From Betaproteobacteria bacterium (GTDB lineage Bacteria > Pseudomonadota > Gammaproteobacteria > Burkholderiales > SG8-41): DNA of 64,000 nucleotides. The stretch's first letter is position 1. Each line of letters begins with the position of its first letter. The DNA is taken from contig OMIN01000026.1 in NCBI GenBank assembly GCA_900299145.1, positions 1-64,000 of the forward strand. The letters are read 5' to 3'. A model generated the notes under the pieces. It ran no database searches and was not told where the DNA came from. It saw only the letters and a program-made list of their open reading frames with translations. The position numbers were made by a program, and so were the translations under genes. Shown in pieces: positions 1 to 7,761 of this stretch.

Positions 1-110
1 CGGATCAAAAATGACCGTGCGCGGAATCGCCTGCGGATTGCCATGACTGAATTTGCGTTTGACGCGCTCGTCAGTCGCGCCGCCGCCCGTGGTCAACTCG
101 CCCGCCGACA
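1..110 (-). pseudogene. Inverted middle fragment of maleylacetate reductase
   Basis: Read on the minus strand from about 110 down to 1, this piece encodes LSAGELTTGGGATDE, then VKRKFSHGN, then PRTVIFDP at the window edge. In iron-containing alcohol dehydrogenases of the maleylacetate reductase type this is the stretch just before the LHTPLW segment. That next segment starts at 111 but on the plus strand. The two pieces therefore belong to one gene whose middle has been flipped by at least 110 bp. The left breakpoint lies outside the window. A true micro-inversion or an assembly error would both give this pattern. Confidence 0.75.
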
Positions 111-701
111 GTGCATACACCGTTGTGGGTGTGGCTGTCGACCGGCGTGCGCGCAGTTGATCATGCGGTCGAGGGCCTGTGCTCGCCGCGATCCAATCCC
201 GTCAGCGATGGCCTGTATCAGCACGCGTTGAAGCTGCTGGGTGCGTCGCTGCTCAAAACCAAACGCGATCCTGCGGACCTCGACGCACGGCTGGAAAGTT
301 TTTACGGTATCTGGTTGGCGATTGCCGGGCGCCACGGCGGCGTGGAAATGGGGGCAAGCCACGCCATCGGCCATGCGCTCGGCGGTTCGTGCGGCGTGCC
401 GCATGGCCACACTTCATGTGTGATGCTGCCGCATGTGCTTCGCTACAACCGCAGTGTGAACGCCGAACGCCAGCAGTTGGTGGCCGCGGCGCTGGGCCAT
501 CCCGGTGAAGATGCGGCTGATGTGCTGGATCAATTCATTGGCGAACTGGGGTTGCCTCGCCGTCTGTCGGAAGTCGGCATTGGCCCGGACAAATACTCGA
601 CCATTGCAACCACCGCCATGCACGACCGTGCGCTGCACGCGAACCCGGTGAAAATTACGTCGCCGGAGCAGGTGCTGCAAATTCTGGAAGCTGCTGCCTG
701 A
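111..701 (+). CDS. C-terminal part of maleylacetate reductase-type iron alcohol dehydrogenase (broken gene)
   Basis: The 196 residues match the C-terminal helical, metal-binding domain of iron-containing alcohol dehydrogenases of the maleylacetate reductase group, which reduce maleylacetate to 3-oxoadipate with NAD(P)H in resorcinol and chloroaromatic breakdown. Landmarks are HTPLWVWLSTG near the start, RAVDHAVEGLCSPR, and the metal-ligand region MGASHAIGHALGG. The family is normally about 350 residues, so the Rossmann half is missing in this frame; part of it appears inverted at 1-110. The GTG at 111 has no ribosome-binding site and is probably not a real start. Neighbouring CoA-transferase, luciferase-like monooxygenase and decarboxylase genes fit an aromatic catabolic cluster. 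Confidence 0.7.
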   Translation: MHTPLWVWLSTGVRAVDHAVEGLCSPRSNPVSDGLYQHALKLLGASLLKTKRDPADLDARLESFYGIWLAIAGRHGGVEMGASHAIGHALGGSCGVPHGHTSCVMLPHVLRYNRSVNAERQQLVAAALGHPGEDAADVLDQFIGELGLPRRLSEVGIGPDKYSTIATTAMHDRALHANPVKITSPEQVLQILEAAA

Positions 702-783
702 TTCTGGCCGTATGCTTGCGGTCGTTCGGTCGCCGCGGCTGGAATGCCGAAGCTGTAGGAAGTTGATATACGGTAAATTACGG

Positions 784-801
784 TAAATATTTGATTTATA
801 A
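784..801 (-). repeat. Dispersed A/T-rich 18-mer, degenerate copy
   Basis: Minus-strand TTATAAATCAAATATTTA matches the window-wide motif AATWAAAWCARATASTTA at 14 of 18 positions. It lies just downstream of the stop codon of the CoA-transferase gene at 809, within an A/T-rich spacer. Confidence 0.55.
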
Positions 802-808
802 TGATATT

Positions 809-1954
809 TTACTGTATTACTTTGGCGGTTCGCAACTGCGCTAGCTTCCCTTGATCGTATCCGGGGAGCGCCGACAGCAGTGCTTCGGTGTGTTCGCCTG
901 CCACCGGTACCGGGCCCAGCCGCCCCGGCGTTTTCGAGAGCTTGATACTCAAGCCCGGCACGTGCATTTCGCCGGCGAGCGGGTCTTTCACCTTGACCAG
1001 CATCTCGCGCTCCCACAGGTGCGGGTCTTTCACCACTTGCGGAATTGTCAGTACCGGCGCCACCGGTATGCCTATTGCCACCAGCTTGACGCAGATGTCG
1101 GCAACGGTGTGGCGCTTGCACCATTCGGTTAGCACCGGGTTATTGTGGCCAAACAGCGAGCCTCCCGCGCCTTGCGGCTGATTGGAATCCTTGCCGATCA
1201 ATTCCGCCAGCCGTTCGGTGAGCTTGGCGGTGACGCCACCAGTTACCACCACCCAGCCGTCCCTGGCCTCGTACGGCAGCCGTCCCGATTCACCACCTTC
1301 CTCACCGGTTTCAAGGTAATAACACGCGGGGATTTCCACCATGGTCATGGCGGAGTCGAGCAGGCACACGTCGATAATTTGACCCTCGCCGGTTCGGTCG
1401 CGATGGCGTAGCGCGCCCAGCGCGCCTATGGTGGCATGCAAGGCTGTCGTGCGATCCACCAGTGAAAACGCCGTGCCCACCGGCCGGTTAAGCGGCTTGC
1501 CAGTGAGCGACATCAATCCGCTCATCGCCTGCCCCAGCGGATCAAACGACGGGCGATCCCTGTACGGCCCGTGCTGGCCAAAGCCACTGCAACGCACGAG
1601 GATAATGTCGCGCTTGACCTTGATCAGTTCGTCGTAACCGAGGCCCATGTCCTCGAGCGTGTCGGGGCGGAAATTCTCGATCACGAAATCCGCAGTCTTG
1701 AGCAAATCGAAGAACACGGCTTTGCCTTCGGCCTTGCGCAGATCCAGACAGATGCTTTTCTTGCCACGGTTATAGACGCTGAAATAAACGCTTTGCCCGC
1801 GCACGATGGGAGCCGATTTGCGCGTTTCCTCGCCGCCGAATTTTTCGATTTTGATGACTTCGGCGCCGAGGTCTGAAAGCACCATGCCCGCGCGCGGCCC
1901 CGCCTGAAAGCGTGCCAGTTCCAACACCCTGATTCCGTCGAGACAGCCTGCCAT
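809..1954 (-). CDS. Class III (CaiB/BaiF family) CoA-transferase
   Basis: This 381-residue protein belongs to the formyl-CoA transferase / CaiB-BaiF fold, which moves coenzyme A between carboxylic acids in the cytoplasm. It opens with GIRVLELARFQAGPRAGMVL and LGAEVIKIEKFGGEETR, the family nucleotide-binding start. The segment GQHGPYRDRPSFDPLGQAMSG contains the Asp expected to form the acyl-enzyme anhydride. A ribosome-binding site AAAGGACG precedes the ATG at 1954. It is followed on its 3' side by a broken maleylacetate reductase gene and preceded by a luciferase-like monooxygenase, which suggests activation of a catabolic intermediate. The actual acid substrate cannot be read from the sequence. 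Confidence 0.9.
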   Translation of the reverse strand: MAGCLDGIRVLELARFQAGPRAGMVLSDLGAEVIKIEKFGGEETRKSAPIVRGQSVYFSVYNRGKKSICLDLRKAEGKAVFFDLLKTADFVIENFRPDTLEDMGLGYDELIKVKRDIILVRCSGFGQHGPYRDRPSFDPLGQAMSGLMSLTGKPLNRPVGTAFSLVDRTTALHATIGALGALRHRDRTGEGQIIDVCLLDSAMTMVEIPACYYLETGEEGGESGRLPYEARDGWVVVTGGVTAKLTERLAELIGKDSNQPQGAGGSLFGHNNPVLTEWCKRHTVADICVKLVAIGIPVAPVLTIPQVVKDPHLWEREMLVKVKDPLAGEMHVPGLSIKLSKTPGRLGPVPVAGEHTEALLSALPGYDQGKLAQLRTAKVIQ

Positions 1955-2038
1955 GATGCTCGTCCTTTCGTCCTATGGTTTCTCGTGATTTCGTTTGAGG
2001 AAAGCCGATCGCGGGAACTTCCGAGGATCGATCCCGTA

Positions 2039-3016
2039 TCAACCGGTCGTGCGGATGTGCGTCCGCCGCGGCCAGCGCTGCGCCATGCGCGGCAGCACTT
2101 CTTCCACAAAGCGTCTGGTCTGCGCGAGCATGTCTTCGTCGCCATCCGCCGCCGGGCGCAGGATGAATTTGCTGGCGCCGTTGTCGACGTAACGCGCGAT
2201 GCGTTCGACGATGGCGTCAGCGTCGCCGAACACGAAATGCACACTGGCGTCACGACCGGTGCGGGTCTGAAAATGCTCGATCACTTTCGCCACGGCGGGG
2301 TCGTTGGCACTGCCGAAGCGAAAGGCGAACGCAGCGCCGTAGTGATCTTCGTCGATGGCGCGGCCCGCGGCTGCGCTGGCCGCTTTGATCGCAGCGATGA
2401 CTTCGCCGACGGTTTCCGGTGTCTCGGAGCCTGCCTGCCAGCCCGTGCCGTATTTCGCCGTGCGTTTCACCGCGGCCGCCGACGAGCCGCCGATCCACAT
2501 GGGCAACTCCGTCTGCACCGGCAATGGCGCAATCGACGCGTTGGTGAACTGGAAATGCTTGCCGGCGTAGGTGAGCTTTTCGCCTTTCCACAGCCGTGAG
2601 ATGACTTCCAGCGCCTCGTCCGTCTTGCGCCCGCGTGTGGCGGGGTCAAGGTGCATGGCCTCCCACTCCGGCCCGCGCGGGCTGCCGATGCCGAAGCCCG
2701 GCAGCATACGGCCTTCGGACAAAAAATCGACGGTCGCGCATTGTTTGGCGAGCAGCAGTGGATCGCGCAACGCCGCCCCGACCACGTTGACACCGAATTT
2801 GATGCGCCGCGTGCGCCCGGCGATGGCGGCGAGCGCGGTCATGCATTCCAGTACCGGCGCGCGGCCCGGGCTGACGAGGCGGTCGTTCTGCCAGATCGAA
2901 TCGACGCCGCCGCTTTCGCACAAATCCACCCAGCGCCAGAAGGCCGCCGTGGTGCGAAACGGAAATTCCATCAGGCCGAGACCGGCGGCGATTGTACGTG
3001 CGATGGTGCGTGGCAT
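2039..3016 (-). CDS. LLM-class flavin-dependent oxidoreductase
   Basis: The 325-residue product has the luciferase-like monooxygenase TIM-barrel pattern: an N-terminal strand with AAGLGLMEFPF, SIWQNDRLVSP, then TRRIKFGVNVVG and DFLSEGRMLPGFGIGSPRGPEW, typical of FMN or F420 dependent oxidoreductases. I start it at the ATG at 3016 because AGAGGA lies eight bases upstream, rather than at an upstream in-frame ATG. The start is four bases beyond the stop of the decarboxylase-like gene at 3021, so the two are translationally close and probably co-transcribed. The substrate is unknown; the setting suggests aromatic or alicyclic degradation. Confidence 0.85.
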   Translation of the reverse strand: MPRTIARTIAAGLGLMEFPFRTTAAFWRWVDLCESGGVDSIWQNDRLVSPGRAPVLECMTALAAIAGRTRRIKFGVNVVGAALRDPLLLAKQCATVDFLSEGRMLPGFGIGSPRGPEWEAMHLDPATRGRKTDEALEVISRLWKGEKLTYAGKHFQFTNASIAPLPVQTELPMWIGGSSAAAVKRTAKYGTGWQAGSETPETVGEVIAAIKAASAAAGRAIDEDHYGAAFAFRFGSANDPAVAKVIEHFQTRTGRDASVHFVFGDADAIVERIARYVDNGASKFILRPAADGDEDMLAQTRRFVEEVLPRMAQRWPRRTHIRTTG

Positions 3017-3020
3017 CGAA

Positions 3021-3593
3021 TCAGTCCTCTGCGTTGGCGGGATGTGCCCCATCCGGTGGCCAGGCCACTACGCCATCTTCCAGCGGAATTTTCAGATTGC
3101 GCAGGAAGATGGATGCGAAAATCCAGTTCGCGATGTCGATCACCAGTTCAACCTGCTGGCCGGGCACGGTGACATGCCGCGTGATTGCCGCCCAGGTGGC
3201 ATCGCTGATGGTTTTGCCGGCGAGTGTTTCGTCGGCTGCTTGCAACACCGCGCGGTCGGCCGCGCTCAGGCGCTGTGACGACTGCCAGTCGCGCACCGCC
3301 AGCACGTCTTCAGGCGGGATGCCGAGCTCCATGCAAATGCGCCAGTGAGATGTCCATTCGTAGACCGAGCCGGTCACCCAGCCGATGCGCATGATGACCA
3401 GCTCACGCAGCCGGTGCGGCAGCGAATTCTTGCGAATCAGCGTCTGGATTTGCGTGGCGACCACGTTGAGCACGGTGGGGTTGTGCGCCAGCACGCGATA
3501 CACCGTGCGGCTGGCGGCGGCGGGCGGCAGGCCGGCGGCTTCAACAAGTGGCGCCATTTGTTCGAGCGGCGCGAGGGTTACGCGTTCTGTCAT
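3021..3593 (-). CDS. Carboxymuconolactone decarboxylase family protein
   Basis: This 190-residue protein resembles the AhpD/carboxymuconolactone decarboxylase fold. Segments such as LRELVIMRIGWVTGSVYEWTSH correspond to the helical core, but the usual CxxC of AhpD-like peroxidase members is absent (TGSVYEW at that place), so a redox role is unlikely. I chose ATG 3593, which begins MTERVTLAPLEQ, because the extension before it has no family similarity. It sits directly upstream of the luciferase-like monooxygenase gene in what looks like an operon reading toward the CoA-transferase. Precise substrate unknown. Confidence 0.8.
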   Translation of the reverse strand: MTERVTLAPLEQMAPLVEAAGLPPAAASRTVYRVLAHNPTVLNVVATQIQTLIRKNSLPHRLRELVIMRIGWVTGSVYEWTSHWRICMELGIPPEDVLAVRDWQSSQRLSAADRAVLQAADETLAGKTISDATWAAITRHVTVPGQQVELVIDIANWIFASIFLRNLKIPLEDGVVAWPPDGAHPANAED

Positions 3594-3867
3594 GTGGGCA
3601 TCCCAACGGTTGCAAGTCAGCTGGATAGGCGCGCCATTGTCTCGCGGCCAGTGCCGGGCGGCAATGCAGCCCATGAGGATATGGCGGCCAGAGTAGCCAT
3701 TTCACCCATAGCAGCCGCAGCACCCGCAGCACCCAAGCCGGGCGCTGCAATCCACTTCACGGACACTGCGCCGGGGCGGATACCGCAGCTTGTCCCGGCG
3801 TGCGCGGTCTGCTACGGTGGCACATTCGTCACGAAATGTCCCGCAAACGATAGCGAAAGGAAACCAC

Positions 3868-4206
3868 ATGAGCATCACACGCACCTACACCGGGGCCGAT
3901 GGCCAGTCCCACATCGAAGTGCTGGACCTCGCCGCCCATCCCGAACTGACCAAGCTGCTTGCGACCAAGGGCGTTGTGTTTCGCACCAGCGCGCCCGGCC
4001 ACTTCAGCGATTGGCACAATGCGCCACGGCGGCAGTTTGTCATTACGCTGTCGGGTGAGGCGGAACTGGGCTTTGGCGACGGAAGCGTCTATCGCGCGGG
4101 GCCGGGCCACGCGAATCTGGTGGAGGATTTAACCGGCAAGGGGCATACCACGCGCGTTGTCGGCAGTCAGCCGCGCGTGACAGCCACGATTCATCTGTCG
4201 GATTGA
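3868..4206 (+). CDS. Small cupin-domain protein
   Basis: The 112-residue product is a single cupin barrel. Visible features are FSDWHNAPRRQFVITLSGEAELGFGDG, with the His-containing motif 1 and the G(X)5-like turn, and a glycine-rich second half (YRAGPGHANLVEDLTGKGH). GAAAGGA lies seven bases before the ATG at 3868. It is transcribed divergently from the decarboxylase-monooxygenase-CoA-transferase group and precedes a ThDP enzyme. Small cupins of this kind are often metal-binding isomerases or regulators; nothing here fixes the role. Confidence 0.8.
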   Translation: MSITRTYTGADGQSHIEVLDLAAHPELTKLLATKGVVFRTSAPGHFSDWHNAPRRQFVITLSGEAELGFGDGSVYRAGPGHANLVEDLTGKGHTTRVVGSQPRVTATIHLSD

Positions 4207-4232
4207 AGGCTATTGCCGAATCTAAAAAATGC

Positions 4233-4250
4233 AATAAAAACAGATAGTTA
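4233..4250 (+). repeat. Dispersed A/T-rich 18-mer, perfect copy
   Basis: AATAAAAACAGATAGTTA matches the motif at all positions. It lies between the cupin gene and the ThDP enzyme gene. Its last base begins a 10-base arm (ATATAACCGT, 4250-4259) whose inverted copy is at 4332-4341. Confidence 0.85.
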
Positions 4251-4412
4251 TATAACCGTGAAGATTTCGGGTTTTGAGTAATCGCCGAATCGCGGCGTCA
4301 CAGTGTTCTGGCTGTACGTCGCAGCCCGCGTACGGTTATATCAGGTCATGCAAGGAAAGGCTCATAAGGCAGTCGCGTAAACCATCAATACTTTGACGAA
4401 GGAGAATGCGCA

Positions 4413-6095
4413 ATGGCGGACTTACCGGCAGGGCAGGCGGTTATCGAGGCGTTGGGTGCGGAAGGGGTGGAGTACATTTTCGGACTCACGGGTACCACCA
4501 CCAACAGCATGGTGACGGCGCTATATGGCCGCAGCGACATGCGCTTTCTCGACACGCGTCACGAAGAAGGCGCGGCGTTCATGGCCTATGGCTACGCGCG
4601 CGCTTCGGGCAAACCGGCGGTGTGTATGACGACTTCGGGGCCGGGCAGCATTAATTTGTTGACCGGCATTGCACTCGCCTACAAAGGCCGCGCGCCGGTG
4701 GTGGTGATCGCGGGTGACGTCGAGCGCGCCAGTCTGGATCGCGACGGTGCGCAATCCTTTGATCTGGTGAATCTCTTTAAGCCGGTGACGTATCTCTCGC
4801 GCCACGCGCATCAGACCGAACGCATCCCGCAGATGATCCACGACGCGTTTCGTGCCGCGATGGGAGGCAAGCGCGGCCCGGCATTTATCAACATTCCGCG
4901 AGACTTGCTGGAAAAGCAGACCATCGCATCGGACATCGCGCGGCCATCAGCCTATCGTCCGGTTGAGTGGCGCATCCCAGGCGATCCGGATGCGATACAG
5001 CGCGCAGTGCAATGCCTCGCGGATGCCGAGCGCCCGCTGCTGCTCGCCGGTGGGGGCGTAATCGACAGCGAAGCCAGCGAGGACGCGGTGGCGCTGGCGG
5101 ATTTGCTCGGCATGGCGCTGGTGCCGTCGTATGGCCACAACGACGCGGTGCCGAACAACCACGGGCTGTATGTGGGTGCGCCGGGCAATCGCGGCGCGCC
5201 GGAAGCACTGGAAGCGATCAACCGCGCGGATGTAATTCTGGCGCTGGGCTCGCGGCTGAATCAGCACTCAACGCATTGGGATTACAGCACCATCAGCCGC
5301 AAGGCGAAAATCATTCAGGTCGATCTCGATCCGCAGGAAGTGGGGCGCAACTACGCGGTGGAAGTGGGCATCGTCGGTGATGCCAGGGCCGTGGCGCAAC
5401 AATTATTGCAGGCGATGCGCGCAGCCAGACCAAACACCCGCACGGCGTGGCGCAACGAGATTGCGGTGTTGAAAGCGAAACGCAAAGCCCGTCTGGCGGT
5501 CGAGGAATCGCTACAAGGCGATCCGATGATGCCGCAACGCGTCTACCCGGAACTGCGCAAGGTTTTGCCACGTGATTGCATGGTGACGCTGGATGCCGGT
5601 GTCTCGCCGGGGCTGACGTACGACAGGCTGAATTTCGAGTTGCCGCGTACCTTCTTCAATTATTCAGGTCACGGTGGCTTGGGCATGGGCTACGCCACGG
5701 GGCTGGGCACCAAATTGGGACGGCCGGATAGGCCCGCGATCAGCATCCAGGGTGATGGCGGGTTTCTGTATACGTCGCAGGAAATCAACACGGCGGTGCG
5801 TCACCGCATCCCGCTGGTGAGCATCGTCCTTAACAACAGTTGTCACGGCGCGGAAAAAGCGCAACAGATGCGCAATTACGACAAGCGCTACATCGGTGTT
5901 GATCTGGTAAACCCGCGATTTGACAAGTTGGCGGAAGTCTATGGCGCACGCGGCTATTATGTGACGCGGCCGCAGGACATTGCCGAAACGGTGTCCGCGG
6001 CGCTAAAACACGATGGGCCGAGCGTAATTGAAATTCCAGTCGCGGAACACTTTCCGCTGCCGGCCAAAGTGCCGGGCAGCGCGGGCGGACATTAA
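4413..6095 (+). CDS. Thiamine-diphosphate enzyme, acetolactate synthase-like
   Basis: The 560-residue protein has the three-domain layout of ThDP enzymes of the acetolactate synthase large-subunit group. The N-terminal PYR domain carries the catalytic Glu (E51 in RHEEGAAFMAYGYAR) and TTSGPGSINLLTGI. A central Rossmann-like domain follows, then a C-terminal PP domain with the ThDP-Mg motif GDGGF followed about 25 residues later by NN. AAGGAG sits nine bases before ATG 4413. Such enzymes join or cleave 2-oxo acids or 2-hydroxyacyl-CoAs. No small regulatory subunit (IlvN) is next to it, so a catabolic lyase or carboligase is more likely than branched-chain amino acid synthesis. It converges with, and its stop overlaps, an MFS gene. 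Confidence 0.88.
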   Translation: MADLPAGQAVIEALGAEGVEYIFGLTGTTTNSMVTALYGRSDMRFLDTRHEEGAAFMAYGYARASGKPAVCMTTSGPGSINLLTGIALAYKGRAPVVVIAGDVERASLDRDGAQSFDLVNLFKPVTYLSRHAHQTERIPQMIHDAFRAAMGGKRGPAFINIPRDLLEKQTIASDIARPSAYRPVEWRIPGDPDAIQRAVQCLADAERPLLLAGGGVIDSEASEDAVALADLLGMALVPSYGHNDAVPNNHGLYVGAPGNRGAPEALEAINRADVILALGSRLNQHSTHWDYSTISRKAKIIQVDLDPQEVGRNYAVEVGIVGDARAVAQQLLQAMRAARPNTRTAWRNEIAVLKAKRKARLAVEESLQGDPMMPQRVYPELRKVLPRDCMVTLDAGVSPGLTYDRLNFELPRTFFNYSGHGGLGMGYATGLGTKLGRPDRPAISIQGDGGFLYTSQEINTAVRHRIPLVSIVLNNSCHGAEKAQQMRNYDKRYIGVDLVNPRFDKLAEVYGARGYYVTRPQDIAETVSAALKHDGPSVIEIPVAEHFPLPAKVPGSAGGH

Positions 6096-7351
6096 TGGTG
6101 GCGTTGCACCGGCCTTTTCGCCATCCAGAAAAATAGCGAGCCTATCGCCGCCAGTACGGCGATGATGGTAAAGCCCACGCGATAATTTCCCAGCCAGTCG
6201 GCGAACGCGCCCGCGATCAGCGGGCCGCCGATCTGGCCGATCACCATGATCATGGACGACAGGCCGAGGATCATGCCGATGGCGGTGCGGCCGAAGTAAT
6301 CGGCGCGCATTGCGGAAATAAACGGGCCGCGCAGGCCCCAGCCCATGCCGTGCACCAGCGCTGACAGTACCAGCACCACTGGCCCGGTGGCATAAGTCAG
6401 GAGCAGCATGCCCGAGGCGTGCAGCAGCATGGTAAAGGCAGTGACTTTGCGTTTTTCAATGCGCTCGGGGATGGCCCAGCCGCACATCACACCAACGAAT
6501 TGCCCGGCGGTGGCGATAGTGATGTAAAGCGATGCGATCGCCAGTGAATAACCGAGGCCCTCCTTGATATGCGTGATGGCATGCACGTTGATCGCGGATA
6601 CCACGAACAGCGAGCAGGCGTGACCAATCGACAAATACCAGAATGCGCTGGTGCGCAGCGCCTCGCGCGCGGTAAATTCGCCTTGCGTCGGCCCCGCCGG
6701 GGCAACGCTGGCGGCATGTGCGGAAGCGTTGCCGGCAGTGGTGTTCCCGTCTTCGGGTAGCTGGCCGTCAATGCGCTGGCCGACGTCTTCGGGCCGGCTT
6801 TTCACCATGTTCGCCAGCGGCCAACCGCACGCGATAAGCAGCACGCCCGAAGCAAACGCCGTGATGCGCCAGCCGTAATGCTGGATGACCCACGCCACCA
6901 CAAACACAAAAAGGCCGCCGATGGCGGCGCCGAATTGGGAAGACGATAGCGCCTTCGCGCGGTTTTTCTCAAACCATTGGATGATGGCGACGCTGACCAC
7001 CATGTTGCTGCACATGCTGGCGCCCAGTGCGAGGATTACGAACGCGGCGTAAAACGTCGCCAGTGTATCGGTCTGGCTGAGCAGCATGAAGCCGGAGCCG
7101 AACAGGATCACGCCCGCCCGCACCACGCGCTGCGACCCGTAACGATCCACCAGCCACCCCAGCACGGGGCCGAGCAGTGCCGATTCCGTCGATTTCAGTG
7201 CTGCCGCGCCCGACAGCGCTGTTTTGCTCCAGCCGCGATCCTGCACCAGCGCCGCGAGATACGCGCCGAACGCCTGATTGAGCAGCATGCTTTGAAAGAA
7301 TTGCAGCGTGCCGCCGGCCACCACGACGCGCCAACCGTAAAATTTTTTCAT
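6092..7351 (-). CDS. MFS transporter, oxalate/formate antiporter-like
   Basis: This is a 419-residue major facilitator permease with about twelve hydrophobic segments. It begins MKKFYGWRVVVAGGTLQF, a start typical of the monocarboxylate / oxalate-formate antiporter branch. It contains the loop signature WLVDRYGSQRVV after helix 2 and a hydrophilic central loop (residues near 195-235) with many Ala and Thr. I prefer the ATG at 7351 over an upstream ATG at 7393 because homologues begin at the FYGWR motif. It is convergent with the ThDP enzyme gene, and the stop codons overlap. It probably imports an organic acid; the substrate is unproven. Confidence 0.85.
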   Translation of the reverse strand: MKKFYGWRVVVAGGTLQFFQSMLLNQAFGAYLAALVQDRGWSKTALSGAAALKSTESALLGPVLGWLVDRYGSQRVVRAGVILFGSGFMLLSQTDTLATFYAAFVILALGASMCSNMVVSVAIIQWFEKNRAKALSSSQFGAAIGGLFVFVVAWVIQHYGWRITAFASGVLLIACGWPLANMVKSRPEDVGQRIDGQLPEDGNTTAGNASAHAASVAPAGPTQGEFTAREALRTSAFWYLSIGHACSLFVVSAINVHAITHIKEGLGYSLAIASLYITIATAGQFVGVMCGWAIPERIEKRKVTAFTMLLHASGMLLLTYATGPVVLVLSALVHGMGWGLRGPFISAMRADYFGRTAIGMILGLSSMIMVIGQIGGPLIAGAFADWLGNYRVGFTIIAVLAAIGSLFFWMAKRPVQRHH

Positions 7352-7520
7352 GGCGGGTTGAGCATAACGCAGGTGGCGGTGCGTCACGAGCATTGCGGGA
7401 GGGATGCTGCCTCGCGGCTTTCCACCTCACGCAACGAATCGCTATTCCATGGAATGAGCCGTAAGGGCGAAAATACCCAGCATGCCCGTGCTGCGCACCA
7501 CAAATATGCGCCGCAGCGAG

Positions 7521-7538
7521 TAAGTATTTGTTTTATTT
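7521..7538 (-). repeat. Dispersed A/T-rich 18-mer, near-perfect copy
   Basis: Minus-strand AAATAAAACAAATACTTA matches 17 of 18 motif positions. It begins eight bases beyond the CCA end of tRNA-Val, on the same strand. Confidence 0.8.
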
Positions 7539-7546
7539 AAATATTT

Positions 7547-7621
7547 TGGTGGGCGGTACTGGGATCGAACCAGTGGCTTCCACCGTGTGAAGGTGGCACT
7601 CTACCGCTGAGTTAACCGCCC
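7547..7621 (-). tRNA. tRNA-Val (anticodon CAC)
   Basis: The minus strand folds into a complete cloverleaf. The acceptor stem is GGGCGGT/ACCGCCC, and the D arm runs around ACTCAGCGGTAGAGT. The anticodon stem CCACC/GGTGG holds the loop TTCACAC, giving anticodon CAC for the GTG codon. The T arm is ACTGG-TTCGATC-CCAGT, and discriminator A is followed by an encoded CCA. Nothing suggests a disrupted gene, and no integrase gene is adjacent. Confidence 0.96.
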
Positions 7622-7761
7622 GGAAGAGAGAGCTGCTTGCGTGCACTACGCGCAACTCATACAGCGGCGCGAATTTTACCACTGTTGCTCACGGCTCGAC
7701 AACGCGAGGCACCGGGCATCCTCTATAATTCTTTGCGGTTACATAGTTGATTGACGAACCA

